Positions 1 to 10,980 of a stretch of DNA of 64,000 nucleotides are shown here, in pieces (position 1 is the first letter of the stretch; each line of letters starts with the position of its first letter). The stretch lies in assembly GCA_027422505.1 (NCBI GenBank), contig JAPQWV010000017.1:16927501-16991500 (forward strand), in the 5' to 3' direction. Made by a program: the position numbers and the translations under genes. The notes beneath the pieces were generated by a model that had not been told where the DNA came from, did no database searches, and saw only the letters and a program-made list of their open reading frames with translations. This stretch comes from Craterostigma plantagineum. Taxonomy: Eukaryota; Streptophyta; Magnoliopsida; Lamiales; Linderniaceae.

Positions 1-74
1 CAGAAGAGAGAGATCTCTCTCTGCTTTGTAGGGCCATTAAGGCCCCTTACATTCCAAGATACCCAACTATCCAT
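1..74 (-). CDS. LINE ORF2 start: AP-endonuclease domain (runs off the left edge)
   Basis: On the minus strand an ATG at 74-72 opens a frame that reaches the window edge without a stop. Its first residues include SWNVRGLNGPTKQREI, the usual opening of the endonuclease domain of plant L1-type LINE ORF2; the Asn of WNVRGL matches the first metal-binding Asn of APE-like nucleases. In a full element this domain nicks target DNA before target-primed reverse transcription. It lies directly after ORF1 (67-1349), which is the normal LINE order. Only about 24 codons are visible, so reverse transcriptase and integrity cannot be judged. Confidence 0.8.
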   Translation of the reverse strand, partial: MDSWVSWNVRGLNGPTKQREISLF

Positions 75-1349
75 GACCACTGTCATGGACCCTCTGCTCG
101 GGAGGGGAGTTGCTATCCATATCTATCTGCCCATCCTCCTCTTTCTGTACCAGTTCAGCCCAGGTGCTTCTGCTACTGGTTTGAAGTACTGTAGGAAGTT
201 GTTGACGTGCCTCAGCGTGTATCCTCACAGGAGTCAGAGTTAACCTTTGGGGTCTGATTGGTTCTGAAGGTTTCCCTGGCACTGGTGCTTGAACCTTTGG
301 CGGACCAGGTTTCCAGGTTTGTTTTGTGCCACTTACAAACACTACTCTCATGCCCATATTTGTTACATTTGGTACAAAGCACTGGTCTCCATTCATACGT
401 AATCTTTTGTTCTACAAGCTGTCCCTTTTCATTTAGGAATTGAATTCTATCTTTTTATGGTTTATCAAGGCCACTAGAACCCGAGCATAATGAATCCTTT
501 CTTTTGTCCTTGTGAAGTCATCCGTCATGATAGGTTTCCCAATTAGGCTAGCTAATTTACTCAGAGTTTTTGCTCCCCAGTATTTCAACTCGAGTTGCCG
601 TAATTTGCTGATTTGTGTGTCTTCTGTCCAAGGGGTGAGGATGACAGGTTTTCGATCAAAATGGATGATTTCCGTTTGCAGGATATTGTTCCTCTGTTCC
701 ACAGTGGCAAACCTAGCTAGGAATAGTCCTTGTTTCATTTGTCACACATTTAACCAACCCCTGTTTCTCCCATTTACGTTTCAGAAATCCCGACATCACT
801 CCGTAGGGAGGATTGGCGCCGAGGACATAGCATAGTAACGCTGAGTTCAATGCTCAATTCCTCTTTGATTTCCCCAACTTCAATCACACCAATTTCCTGT
901 CCTCCCTCCGTTATAGGTTCAATAAATTCCAACCTATTATCCTGATTTTGGATCAGATTCACATTGAATTTCATCCAGGGATTGCAATCGGTCTCTTTGC
1001 CCTTGTTCACAGTAGTCGCGCGGCCCATCGATGCATCTAGAGTAGGCCATTCCTTGCATTGAGTAGCATTATTGATCAGCGTCTCACATTCACCTAATTG
1101 ATCAGATTCTGCTACGAATTGCTGCAATCGTGCAACCACGCGGCCAGGAGTAGTCCATGCTTTGCGTGAGTCAGCAGATTCAATCGCACACTTCAATAGA
1201 ACAGTATCAGCCTTCGATATACTTTGCTGCGATCGTGCATCACTATTCCTCGGTGAATTAGCATGAGATCTACCGTCGGTAGAGGGAGGCGTCACCACCG
1301 TGATCGGCGCCCTCTGCTTTGCCACCTTCCTCTTTTTCGCCATTGCCAA
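67..1349 (-). pseudogene. LINE ORF1 (gag-like, DUF4283 plus CCHC zinc knuckle), frameshifted
   Basis: Three minus-strand frames (774-1349, 433-738, 67-396) together resemble plant LINE ORF1, an RNA-binding nucleocapsid-like protein. The first has a basic start (MAMAKKRKVAKQR) and the NPWMKFN...LEFIEP stretch seen before the DUF4283 domain. The second (GLFLARFATVEQRNNIL...FDRKPVILTPWTED...LASLIGKP) is the DUF4283 core. A zinc knuckle CTKCNKYGHESSVC (CX2CX4HX4C) is encoded at 335-376, but in a frame different from the proline-rich tail that follows (WKPGPPKVQAPVPGKP), so at least one frameshift falls within or just after the knuckle. The frames before it are also discontinuous (breaks near 740-770 and 400-430). 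The ORF is therefore broken, although ORF2 begins correctly behind it. Confidence 0.78.
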
Positions 1350-2317
1350 AAGAGAGGAAAATCGCGCTCAACGCCTGTATCTCTGTTTTTTAAGTATTGA
1401 TTAATTCAGCATACTTTAGTAAACCGAAGCTTTTAATTTTTTTTTCATGTATGTATATTTAATCTATGTAAATTTATAGATGATAAATCATTACTAATCA
1501 AAACCGCGGTCAACACTATACTTAACATACCATCGCTCGGACGTCTGTTTCAGACACCATCAAACCATGTGCTGCGTAAGACACAAAATTTCAATATTTC
1601 TATCATAGTGAGAACTATCACCACATTAATTATCCCATGTTAGATTGAGCAAGTTGCGGGAAAATGATATTCCAACGACGATGAAAATAAGTTCTTGCCT
1701 TATTAGCTAAATCTTGTTGATGCATTTATTTCTATGATTGGGGTAATATTTTATGCTACGCTGGAGTAACCTCTTGTATGTACATGGAGACTTAGTACAC
1801 GAATCAGATACGAGAAATTCTAGTCCAAACCATTTATATGCTGACAAAGTGCTACCCATTTCCATCCTATAAATTTTTTAAATTCAAGGGTTGCATCGTA
1901 AAACCGACTACTATATGCGAATCGACACTTTCCATCCTGACTAACTTGTGTCGGTAATTTAGTTGAATATACGATGTTGTTATAACCTAACATGGATAAG
2001 TGGTACAAATTCTTGTAGTAGTTTCTTCATATATAGTGAGTTACTACATTACTCGCTTAGGATTTCAAATCAACGGCAAGAAAACTGCATCACATGTTAC
2101 ATTGGCATGCCTATATGGTCCCAATGATGGCTCCATCAACTTCAATCTTTAGCCCTACATTTTTACTACACCTCCTTTAAGCTTAGCTGCTTCTCTATTT
2201 ATTCTCAGAATTAACACTTGATACCTCACTCATTCCTACCTCCTTCCCCTCCACAGATCATATTGCCCATTTTTCTATGAACTTTCTCATTACAATTTGT
2301 AAAAAAAAACATATAAC
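1350..2317. other. Intergenic, LINE 5' flank and expansin upstream region
   Basis: AT-rich sequence with no coding signal on either strand. The short minus-strand frame near 1820-2008 has no recognisable similarity. The part nearest 2318 would hold the expansin promoter; an A-run and ATATAAC precede the ATG, but I cannot assign a convincing TATA box. Confidence 0.5.
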
Positions 2318-4284
2318 ATGACAAAATTAGCATATATTTTCTTTTTATTAGCATTTTCATCATCACTACTCATAACTTCTGCACAGATGGCATACTACGG
2401 AGGCTGGACCGGCGCTCGCGCAACGTTCTACGGCGGTGCCGATGCTTCTGGAACAATGGGTGCGCATCATCCCAAATATGTTAATTTTTTTCTCTTCCCT
2501 TTAATCATATATATATGTATTAGTTAAATCAAGGGTTCTATCCTAAAACCAGTTTGTTAGTAATAGTAGGAGATGATTCTATTACATTATACGTTGAGTC
2601 GGGTAAGTTAGTAATAGGAGGAGATGACGATTTCACATTTCGTTCTCCTTTTAATCATATAGACTCCTAAAAAGGGCCGGATTTGGGCCTGGGTGTGTGC
2701 CATGTTGAATAGGATTCTAAAATATTTGGAGCCTCCAATTTCATGGTAAATTATGGATTTTACGGCATCATTTTAAAGCTCAATATCTCATAAAAGTAGA
2801 CCCAAAAAAATTGTATTTACTTATATGAACGTTGGGCCTCCATATGCTATAAGAACAGAACCACAAATATTAAAAAAGGGCCCTGCTCCTAAAATCAATT
2901 GGTGATATGATGAGATGATTCTTTTATTTTTTTTCTGACGTGATACAAATAATCTCAACATACGTATATATAATATTTATATTATAGGCGGGGCATGCGG
3001 ATATGGGATTCTGTACAGCACAGGGTATGGGACCAACACGGCTGCGTTGAGCACAGCGTTGTTCAACAATGGGCTGAGCTGCGGTTCGTTGCGTGAACGA
3101 CCGATCGTGCATAAGGGGATCATCGATCGTAGTCACGTCTACCAACTTTTGCCCGCCGGGCGGATGGTGCAAGCCGCCCAACCAGCATTTCGACCTCTCT
3201 CAACCCGTCTTTCCGAGGATCGCACCGTATAGGGCCGGGGTTGTGCCCGTGGCGTACCGAAGGTATGTCATCTACTATTTCTTATTCTTCTTAGAGTCAA
3301 AGCATTTAGATTTGTTAGGACAAAAAAAGTAACGATTTTTTGTTTGAACATATAGTTCTTTAGGGGTAGACTATATATAGACTTAAAAAGTCGAATATGA
3401 AGACATGAAATCACTTGCTCCTTAAAACATGAGTTAAGGAGTAAAAAAAGTAAGAAGAAAAGAGATGTTAATTTTCTTTATAGAAAATAAAAATATAAGA
3501 AAGAGAAGCATTTTTTTTCTACTTTTCTTATTTATTTTAACCATTGTTCAATTTGAAATGACAAATAGTACCATTCGATTACGCCAAAAAATTTTGTCGC
3601 TGGAAATTTACGTGGTTGTTGATAGAGATATAAACGAGTCCAACTCGAACATCTAAAATTTTTATATTTATAGAAAAAAAAATTGTAAAAAGCTTACGCG
3701 CCATATCTATATGAGAATAATTTTAAATAAATTGAAATTGATAAAGGAAAAAAATAGCTCACGAAACCACAGATTTCGTGCGGTTCCACAAAGTTCGAGA
3801 TCGATGGCTATGAGCTCGAACAGAGGTTCCGTCGGGTCGACTCATCTTTTGTAGGGTTATGACGCCTTCTTTCGTTAGTCAAACAAATATCAAGCTGATT
3901 TTTAATATTTTTGTACATTCATCCCTTGTCCTTAATCTCAACTGATGAAAATCAACTCAATTGCATTGTGCTTAGGATACCTTGTCGGAGAAGGGGAGGC
4001 ATAAGATTCACAATAAACGCCACTCTTTCTTCAACCTCGTACTAATTACCAACGTCGGCGGAGCGGGAGATGTCCACACTGTCGACGTAAAGGGGTCGAG
4101 AACGTCCAATTGGCAGCCAATGTCTCGGAATTGGGGTCAAAATTGGTAGAGCAATTCTTACCTCAACGGTCAAAGCCTTTCTTTCAAGGTCACCGCCGGC
4201 GATGGCCGTAGCATTGTCTCTTACAACGTCGCACCTCCTAATTGGTCCTTTGGACAGACTTATTCTGGGGCTCAATTTTGTTAG
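2318..4284 (+). pseudogene. Alpha-expansin (EXPA family), three exons, disrupted
   Basis: Expansins are secreted wall-loosening proteins. Exon 1 (2318-2459) encodes a signal peptide (MTKLAYIFFLLAFSSSLLI) and GGWTGARATFYGGADASGTMG. Intron 1 is 2460-2987 (GT-AG, phase 1). Exon 2 (2988-3262) gives [20 protein letters not shown] and, in a second frame, [21 protein letters not shown], including the family HFD motif. Intron 2 is 3263-3975 (phase 2). Exon 3 (3976-4284) gives the C-terminal carbohydrate-binding half, ending [16 protein letters not shown]. Exon positions match the usual EXPA pattern. Three lesions are visible. In exon 2 near 3088 the CYEIRC-type segment is missing, with a frame change (about 14 nt lost relative to family spacing). 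In exon 3 near 4017 one base is missing (AACGCCAC where AACGGCCAC is expected). TAG at 4147-4149 stands where family members usually have Gln. It should not make a normal expansin. Similarity to EXPA is strong; the exact family member is not resolved. Confidence 0.88.
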
Positions 4285-4367
4285 TTGATTATTCATATTA
4301 TAACGAATAAATAATCATCATACTGAAAAAGAGAGAATCGTATAACCAATTGCGTCATGATTGATTA

Positions 4368-4976
4368 GAGCAACTCCAGTGGAGCTGCAAATCCCAAAGA
4401 ATGGGGTAAAGTTACTCCAATGGATACCAAAAAACAAACTAAAAAAATGGGATTTATCATTTCTCTCTAAAAAAACGCATGTTTGCGTTTTGAAGAGTTA
4501 TCATGCGATGTAACTATTTAATTTGCTCTAAAGTCCTCAGTCTTTCCTTTCTTCCTTACAGTTCAGAAAAAGCTTTGAAGAGTTTGTCGGAATAAGCTTT
4601 GAAGTTGTCAGAAGAAGCTTTGTACATAATATGGATAAAAGGGATATATATCAAAAATATTGATGACGAAGAGTAGTACCTGTACCATCATTCAATTAGT
4701 TTGTTAATCAATATCTGAAAGAAAGATAAAATAAAAGAACTTTTTTCAGTTTTAAACGTTGGTCATGGGGGTGGTAGAGAAGTATTTTTGTATATGTAGT
4801 AATTCCTATGTGGATAAAATAAGGGTTAAAATATGTGGGTAGTATTGAAATTTGTAAAAATTGGTGTGGAAGTGAATATTACAAAATAGTCTATTGAGTT
4901 TAAGAATGAGATGATCGGTTGGAGAAGAATTACTGCATTTTGAGTTTGAGAATGCGTTTATCGGTTGGAGATGGTC
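4368..4976. mobile_element. PIF/Harbinger-like MITE (non-autonomous, TTA target duplication)
   Basis: The 609-bp segment begins GAGCAACTCCAGTGG and its other end, read on the reverse strand, is GACCATCTCCAACCG, an imperfect terminal inverted repeat sharing GA-CA-CTCCA. TTA flanks both sides (4365-4367 and 4977-4979), the usual PIF/Harbinger target duplication. It has no coding capacity. Near the right end a piece is repeated: GAATGAGATGATCGGTTGGAG followed by a close copy at 4950-4972. The family assignment rests on the TIR style and TSD only. Confidence 0.6.
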
Positions 4977-5201
4977 TTAGGTGTGAAGAAGGGCTTATTT
5001 TGACCAAAATGCTCCGTTTTTATAGTTTTATTTGTTCTTTTACCAACTTATATTGATGGAAAAGTAAAGATACAGAGTGGGATTGTTAGAATACATTGTT
5101 GTGTGTCGGCAGTGTTTCAATTGTCTTTTTTCTTGATACTTGGTAACAACTGAGAAGGTTACCATTTCTATCAAATATATTTAATGGCATTTTTTTCTTC
5201 G

Positions 5202-5938
5202 TGTTGATCGAAGAGCACCGTTGTGACCGTGATTCAATCGTCTATAAGTGTATGCTAAACGCTCTCACTGATTTGAGCTATCGGAAGCTCAATCAGCTCC
5301 AGAAAGCAATCGAAAACTTATCAGAGATATTTACGTGGTTCGGCTAACTTTAGCTCACGTCCACAGATCAACCGAGCCTCGCCTTGTATTACTCACAACA
5401 CAAAACTTACGGACCTCCGTGCCCTCTACAAGTTTCGTGTTTACACCTCTCAGAGATTCTCACTCTATAATACGCTACGGGCTCACAAAGATGATCAATC
5501 GAACTAAAATTACAGAACTTATAAAGCTGAAAATGTTAAGTGTCGATCAATGCCAGCCGTCGATTTAATCTAATCGGAAGCTCGTGATTATGCCACGTTG
5601 CTCATGCGTTGTACGTGACCCTGTGAAAGTCGCGTGACGTTTTATAAGTGATTTCCCGCGTTCGCCCTCTGCCGTTCGATCTTGATCCGATGGTCATCAC
5701 TTGCCATCTCTTTGATTAAATCGCAGATCATCCTAGACGTTCAATGCTTCGCGCGCCATCCGACGATCCTCATTTAAATCCCCGGTTTCAATCTCGTCCC
5801 TTCGATCTGGCACGCCCTCAGATCGGACGGCTACTGTTTGTCGATCCTTTCTTCAGCTCTTTATCACCTCAGCTCGTCCGGCCGTCTTCTCCGCATTTCC
5901 GGCGGCTCCGGCGATGTTCAGGCTCGCATTCCTCAACA
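5202..5938 (-). repeat. 3' LTR of the Copia element at 5202-8656
   Basis: 737-bp LTR with TG...CA ends and CTTCG target duplication on its outer side. The internal flank at 5939-5954, read on the minus strand, is the purine-rich CTCGAGGTGGAGTT, a reasonable polypurine tract. It differs from the 7916-8656 copy by scattered substitutions and small indels, so the insertion is not very recent. Confidence 0.9.
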
Positions 5939-6243
5939 AACTCCACCTCGAGACTGTGACCTTGCGAACCCAGCTTCAAGTTTGCTCGTATCTGCTCAAA
6001 CTCACCCGCTACACTCGCTTGAGATCATATCAGAAATCAGCCATCATCTTCTTTCTTTTCATCTGAGAACCTCCTCTTTTAGCTTCGATCTCCCATCAAA
6101 GCTCCACCTCAAGTAATACTCCTTTGCTCGGTTGATCAATCAGCTCCCTTAGGAGCTGCGTGCCATAGTAGAGAACTTGCCAACTCCAAGGAGGATTGAA
6201 ATTTTCCACTTGGAATTGACTTGCACTTTTGAGCTCACTATCT

Positions 6244-7129
6244 TTATCCTTTCTGAAGATTCCTTGGCTCCAATTCCTTTTTCTGCTTTCCTGATTTTCC
6301 TTGAGCTAGCCAGGACCTTCTCGTTGCCTCATTCGCCGTGGAGACCACAGCAGTACCTAGAAAATCAATATCAGAATCAGTTTCAGGCATTTCAGAGCAT
6401 GTTTCACCCAAATTCTTGCTCTTATCCTCTGCTTCTTCTGAGCTATCCTCCACCTCAGATGTCACCCTCTCACATGACTTTGAAGTGCCTTCACCATATG
6501 GAGTAAACAGCTCCACCTCGAGCTCAGAATCTCCACCAACAGAGCTCAATCTATCACAGGTCTCCTAAGCAGATTGCTGTTTTCTGCTTCAACTCAAGTT
6601 TTGCCCCATCTGTTTCGTCCTCAACATGAATCTCATGTGGCTCCTTCTGCATACCATTCGAACCACCATATTTCCTAGTTTCGAGATGTGTGCCTTTCAC
6701 CACAGAACACCCATCGAGCACGTAGATACCATTCTTCAAACTCCCTATCACCACCAACCTTCTCAGTTTCAGCACTTGTGCTTTTCCAGGTGATAGTTGA
6801 GTGTTGTAGCCCCTTTTGTCCAAAGCTCCAATGGAGATTAAGTTCCTCCTCAACTCAAGAACATACCTCACATCACGCAGAAGTCCCACAGCACCATTAG
6901 CAAGCCTAATTTGGACAGAACCACAGCCCAACACTTGACAGCTTTTACCATTTCCTAGCTGAACAGATTTGCCCTTCAACTCCTTATAATCATGCAACCA
7001 GGCCTTGTTGAAGGTTATGTGAGTGCTAGAATCTGAATCTATTATCCACTCTTTACTCTCCTTGTGCCTTGAGACATTCAAAACCTCAGCATACTCGAAG
7101 TTTCCATCATCATCAGCACTCGAGCTCAC
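6244..7129 (-). pseudogene. Copia pol remnant: protease and pre-RT linker, integrase and RT missing
   Basis: The frame 6554-7129 encodes the Copia aspartic-protease region (KEWIIDSDSSTHITFNKAWL) and flows into the LRDVRYVLELRRNLISIGALDKRGY segment typical of Copia elements. The active-site triad DSG reads DSD, so catalysis is doubtful. The frame 6244-6549 is acidic and Ser/Glu-rich and resembles the linker normally found between integrase and reverse transcriptase. The integrase core expected between them is absent, and no RT follows; this is a deletion rather than gradual decay. Confidence 0.72.
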
Positions 7130-7873
7130 ATTTTCTTGTTTTGAATCTCTTTGGGCAGAACCTCCTTATATGTCCCACCTCATCACAGTAGAAGCACCTC
7201 CTAGGCTCAGCCTTGTCTTTCTCCTTGCCCTTCTTCTTCCATTAACTCATTTCCGTATGCACATTCAGCATATCTCCAGTAGAATTTTCTGCAACAGGTT
7301 TGGGTGAATGTAGTGGGTTCAGCTGCTTCGAGCTGAGTGCAGAGAGCACATCCTCCATTATTATCTTCTTCCTACAGTACAGGATAGCCTCCTTGAAGTA
7401 TTCATGGCTTGAGGGCACTGCACATGGAAGGAGAAGAGCTTGATCTTTATCCTTCACTTCTTCTCCAATATTCAGCAAATCCAAAATTAGCTTTTGGAAC
7501 TTGTCAACTTGCTGATCTAGGGGCTCTTCTTCCACCATTCTGAACTTGTACAAGGCTTGATTGAGGTACAACCTTCAAGCCAGGGACTTGGTCATGTAAA
7601 GTGAATCTAGCTTCTTCCATAAATCCTCCGCCGAAGTTTCAGTTGCAACCCTGCGAAGTACACTGTCAGACAGGCATAAGATTAGAGCAGAATAAGCTTT
7701 TCTCTGAGCTTTTTCTTCGCATCTGCTGTTAAGCTGGCAGGCTCCATCTCAGCGTCGGGTTTTAGACCTTCCTCAATTCCCTTCTCCACAAGCACGGCTT
7801 ACATCTTGAGCTTCCATAGCCCAAAGTCATTGGAACCATTGAATACTTCCATCTCAAACCTAGTTGCTGGCAT
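7130..7873 (-). pseudogene. Copia gag (UBN2 type) with CCHC knuckle, frameshifted
   Basis: From an ATG at 7873-7871 the minus strand reads a Copia gag start containing FEMEVFNGSNDFGLWKLKM, then meets a stop within about 25 codons. A later frame (7242-7571) carries the UBN2 gag core (LYKFRMVEEEPLDQQVDKF and the ALLLPCAVPSSHEYF segment). A CX2CX4HX4C zinc knuckle, CFYCDEVGHIRRFC, is encoded at 7155-7196. Gag normally forms the virus-like particle and binds element RNA. Several stops and frame changes make it non-functional. Confidence 0.82.
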
Positions 7874-7915
7874 CGATTAGAAATCCGAGCGCTCGTCCAC
7901 GCTCACCGCACCAAT

Positions 7916-8656
7916 TGTTGATCGAAGAGCACCGTTGAGACCGTGATTATTTGGTCTGTAAGTGTATGCTAAACGCTCTCACTGATTTAAGCTATTGGAA
8001 GCTCAATCAGCTCAAGAAAGCAATCGAAAACTCACACACACTTATCAGAGATATTTACGTGGTTCGGCTAACTTTAGCCTACGTCCACGAATCAACCGAG
8101 TCTCACTTTGTATTACTCACAACACAAAACTTACAGACCTCCGTGCCCTCTACAAGTTTTGTGTTTACACCTCTCAGAGATTCTCACTCAATATATGCTA
8201 CGGGCTCACAAAGATGATCGATCGAACTGAAATTACAGAACTTATATAGCTGAAAATGTTAAGTGTCGATCAATGCCAGCCGTCGATTTAATCTAATCGG
8301 ACGCTCGTGATTTTGCCACGTTTCTCAGGCGTTGTGCGTGACCCATCGAAAGTCGCGTGACGTTTTTATAAGTGAGTTCCCGCGTTCATCCTCAGCCGTT
8401 CGATCTGATCCGATGGTCATCACTTGCCATCTCTTTGATTAAATCGCAGATCATCATAGCCGTTCGATGCTTCGCGCGCCATCCGATGATCCTCATTTAA
8501 ATCCCCGGTTTAAATCTCGTCCCTTCGATCTGGCGCGCCCTCTGATCGGACGGCTACTGCGTCGATCCTTGCTTCAGCTCTTTATCAGCTCGTCCGGCCG
8601 TCTTCTCCGGCCATTTCCGGCGGCTCCGGCGAGGTTCAGGCTCGCACTCCTCAACA
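7916..8656 (-). repeat. 5' LTR of the Copia element at 5202-8656
   Basis: 741-bp partner of the LTR at 5202-5938, TG...CA ends, followed outside by the second CTTCG target duplication (8657-8661). The internal flank, minus strand, begins ATTGGTGCGGTGAGCG; I could not match this with confidence to a particular tRNA primer. Confidence 0.9.
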
Positions 8657-8938
8657 CTTCGGATTAATGGTGAATGAGAATGATGATAGTCGATCGTTTA
8701 CCGTTGGCTAGTTGATAATACGGAAAATGACTGCGGCGTGTGGAGAAATTGCATTTGTTTTACATGTACATTTGTCTGTTATAGTTTATTTTTTTTTTCA
8801 AATTGTCTTTTATAGTTTCTCGTCTACATTTTTTTGGATTTATTTTCGTGGTTCGCACGCACGACAAGATATTAAATGGCAGAACTTGTCTAAAAAAAGA
8901 TTTTATAAATATGTTCTATTAATAATGTTGCCACACGG

Positions 8939-9841
8939 TAGACATGTTCAAACTATTACCGTTACCGTTCACTGTTATGAACTGTCGGCTTACGGTTAGA
9001 AAAAAATCTCTAACCATAACCGAACCGCGGTAACCACGGTTACGTTTTGAATCGCCGATTTACGGTTACAATTATATATTTTTTTTTGAATTTTATTTTA
9101 AAAAGGAAACGAAGAAAAAATGACTTAAATAAAGTAAGAAAATTAAAATAATGTCAAAAATTTCATTAGAAAAAAATATATTTACACCTTAATTATATCA
9201 TTAAAGACAAGCTCGGACTCGGTCTTTCGGCATTTTCAAAACCGACATCAAATTCAAATACCTCTCTCGGACCAATCAAGCCATCAAATAAAGTTTTAAC
9301 ATTTTCTCTAAACCTTCTAAATGAGTTCGGGGATCTAATAGCTTAGCAACATAAAATACTTCGGGAATGCTAGAAAATATTTCAACAACTTTTCTTCATT
9401 TGCATAATACACAAACCCAAAATTGACATGAAGAATAATGCCCTTATGTACCTTCTTTAAAAAGGTGCAAAATTTGTAAAAAAAAAATGTAACATGAATC
9501 CCAAGAAGTCCGAAATAAAGTAACATTATGCTCCGGAAACGTACTAAAAAATGCACATAAATGCTTCCCTGCCGCTATGAATAAACAAAAATAATAATAA
9601 AAGAAGCATAGAAACAACGATCATAAAGGTAATATAATATACAAATAGAAAAAAAACTATAAAAAGACTCAAGCCCAGCCCATGGTTTAAGCCCAATTGC
9701 TTAGGAACCCAATATTTTTATTTATATTATTGCTAACCGCCGGGTATAACCCGCGGTTTACGATTAGAAAATTCGATAAGCTTAACCAAACCGTATTATA
9801 TAACGGTTCGGTTACAGTTTCAAACTATTTGAACACGTCTA
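8939..9841. mobile_element. hAT-like DNA transposon remnant
   Basis: The ends are inverted repeats: TAGACATGTTCAAACTATT on the left and, on the reverse strand, TAGACGTGTTCAAATAGTT on the right. Both subterminal regions carry many short ACCG/CGGT motifs, which is typical of hAT transposase-binding regions. The flanking 8-mers CCACACGG (8931-8938) and GGCCACGG (9842-9849) agree at five of eight positions, so a target duplication is plausible but eroded. A minus-strand transposase fragment lies inside (9279-9430). Confidence 0.65.
9279..9430 (-). pseudogene. hAT transposase fragment
   Basis: On the minus strand one frame reads NEEKLLKYFLA and, after a frame change near 9366, a second reads IPEVFYVAKLLDPRTHLEG and then GLEKMLKLYLMA before a stop. 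The same segment occurs in the better preserved transposase at 13321-14745 (WLKYFFDIPDLFLIAKILE and RLDGLESLLSLYYSSLG). Only this short stretch upstream of the dimerisation domain survives. It shows that the surrounding element once encoded its own transposase. Confidence 0.6.
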
Positions 9842-10434
9842 GGCCACGGTAAACCTGGCAACATTTGGTCTATCAACCTTAGTTATTATTTTCTGCAAAA
9901 AAAAGAATTAATATTATGTTACCCTTCTATAGTTTAATTTAAAACAAATAATAATTATTAGATATATTTGTTGCAATTTATTCTTTCCTTGATTAAGCTT
10001 TACGTGCATGTTTATAGATATCCCTTGTTTTTAGCTTTCCTTGTATTCCTAGTCAGTTACTCAAATAATTGTACATATCTTTATGTTTGTGTAATGGAAT
10101 TCATCATGCGGCAATGTCCTTTTCGTAGGAAGGCTTTGTTCCAAAGTCGATGAAGAATTTTCACAATTCAAGCTAATTAAGATAATTTTCCTGTTTGTAG
10201 ATAAGAGTTGAAAGAGCAAAGAAAAGAATTATCGTCTGTTATCAGTTGCAGAAAAGATGAATGTAATTAGAGAAACGAGTTTGTTTTCGCTAGTTATCCG
10301 CACCTTTATTGAGGAAATTAAAATTAATATATTTTAGTTATATATTCTAATTGTTTATATAATGAAAATGGACACGTGCCGCAAGCAGAAGCAAACTACG
10401 TTTCATTGTATATATAAGATTTCCTTTTCATTTT
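9842..10434. other. Non-coding AT-rich gap
   Basis: No gene, RNA gene or clear repeat boundary seen. Short open frames here are compositionally AT-driven and lack similarity to anything I recognise. Confidence 0.4.
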
Positions 10435-10439
10435 CTTTC

Positions 10440-10773
10440 TGTTGGTCCCTATTTGATCCAACAAATCTGACGTAGCACGATTTACCACGCTAATGATGAA
10501 AGATTTAATGCTCAAACGTGGGGTGTGTTTGTGAACGAAGGTGAAGCTGTCAAAATGATTTCTTACTATTCAACACACACACACTCACACATACTACACC
10601 AAAAACACACACCCTAATGAATTAGGGTTTGGGTATATATATACCACATTAGTTGGTATATTATACCCCTAGTAACTAAGAACTAGAATATTACAAACTA
10701 GCCCAAAGTTAATTAAGTATAAACCAACTAAGATAAACATATTGAAATTGAACACTATAAAATATTCCTAACA
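10440..10773. repeat. Solo LTR (334 bp) with CTTTC target duplication
   Basis: The segment starts TGTTGGTCCC and ends TTCCTAACA, imperfect inverted ends typical of LTRs, and is bounded by the identical 5-mer CTTTC at 10435-10439 and 10774-10778. It contains a TATA-like GGGTATATATATACC and a palindromic ACCCTAATGAATTAGGGT. No internal retroelement sequence is attached. The simplest reading is a solo LTR left after LTR-LTR recombination; its family is unknown. Confidence 0.7.
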
Positions 10774-10946
10774 CTTTCCAAGTTTCACATTCTAACTGAT
10801 CGAAACCCTCTTTTCAGCCTAAAAACTTTTAGGACAAAAAATTGGATTTCGATTGGTCCAATCGAAACTCGTGAGTTGGGCCTTATGCCTAATAAAATAA
10901 CCCATTTCACCGGCCCATTTGAATGCATTACACACACATATATATA

Positions 10947-10980
10947 CTAGTTTTTTGTCCGTGCAATGCACAGATTTTAA
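10947..10980 (-). mobile_element. Possible Helitron 3' terminus
   Basis: Read on the minus strand, a short hairpin (CTGTGCATTGCACGG, one mismatch in the stem) is followed after a short A-rich spacer by CTAG and then T. Plant Helitrons end in a GC-rich hairpin about 10 nt before CTRR and insert between A and T. I could not find the matching TC 5' end, so the extent of any element is unknown. Confidence 0.35.

Larger units (their letters stand above)
5202..8656 (-). mobile_element. Ty1/Copia LTR retrotransposon, internally deleted, complete ends
   Basis: Two related direct repeats (5202-5938 and 7916-8656), each starting TGTTGATCGAAG and ending CTCAACA, bound an internal region carrying minus-strand Copia gag and protease remnants. 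A perfect 5-bp target duplication CTTCG lies at 5197-5201 and 8657-8661, so the ends are original. The element reads right to left: 5' LTR 7916-8656, 3' LTR 5202-5938. The internal part is only about 2 kb and lacks integrase core, reverse transcriptase and RNase H. It is a large-deletion derivative that could move only with help in trans. Confidence 0.92.

Noticed and set aside
1820..2008. Minus-strand frame upstream of expansin
   Set aside because: No recognisable domain and no supporting context.
3465..3656. Open frame inside expansin intron 2
   Set aside because: AT-driven, Ile/Leu/Phe-rich composition, lies between GT and AG of the intron, no similarity.
4042..4296. Minus-strand frame
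   Set aside because: Antisense shadow of expansin exon 3.
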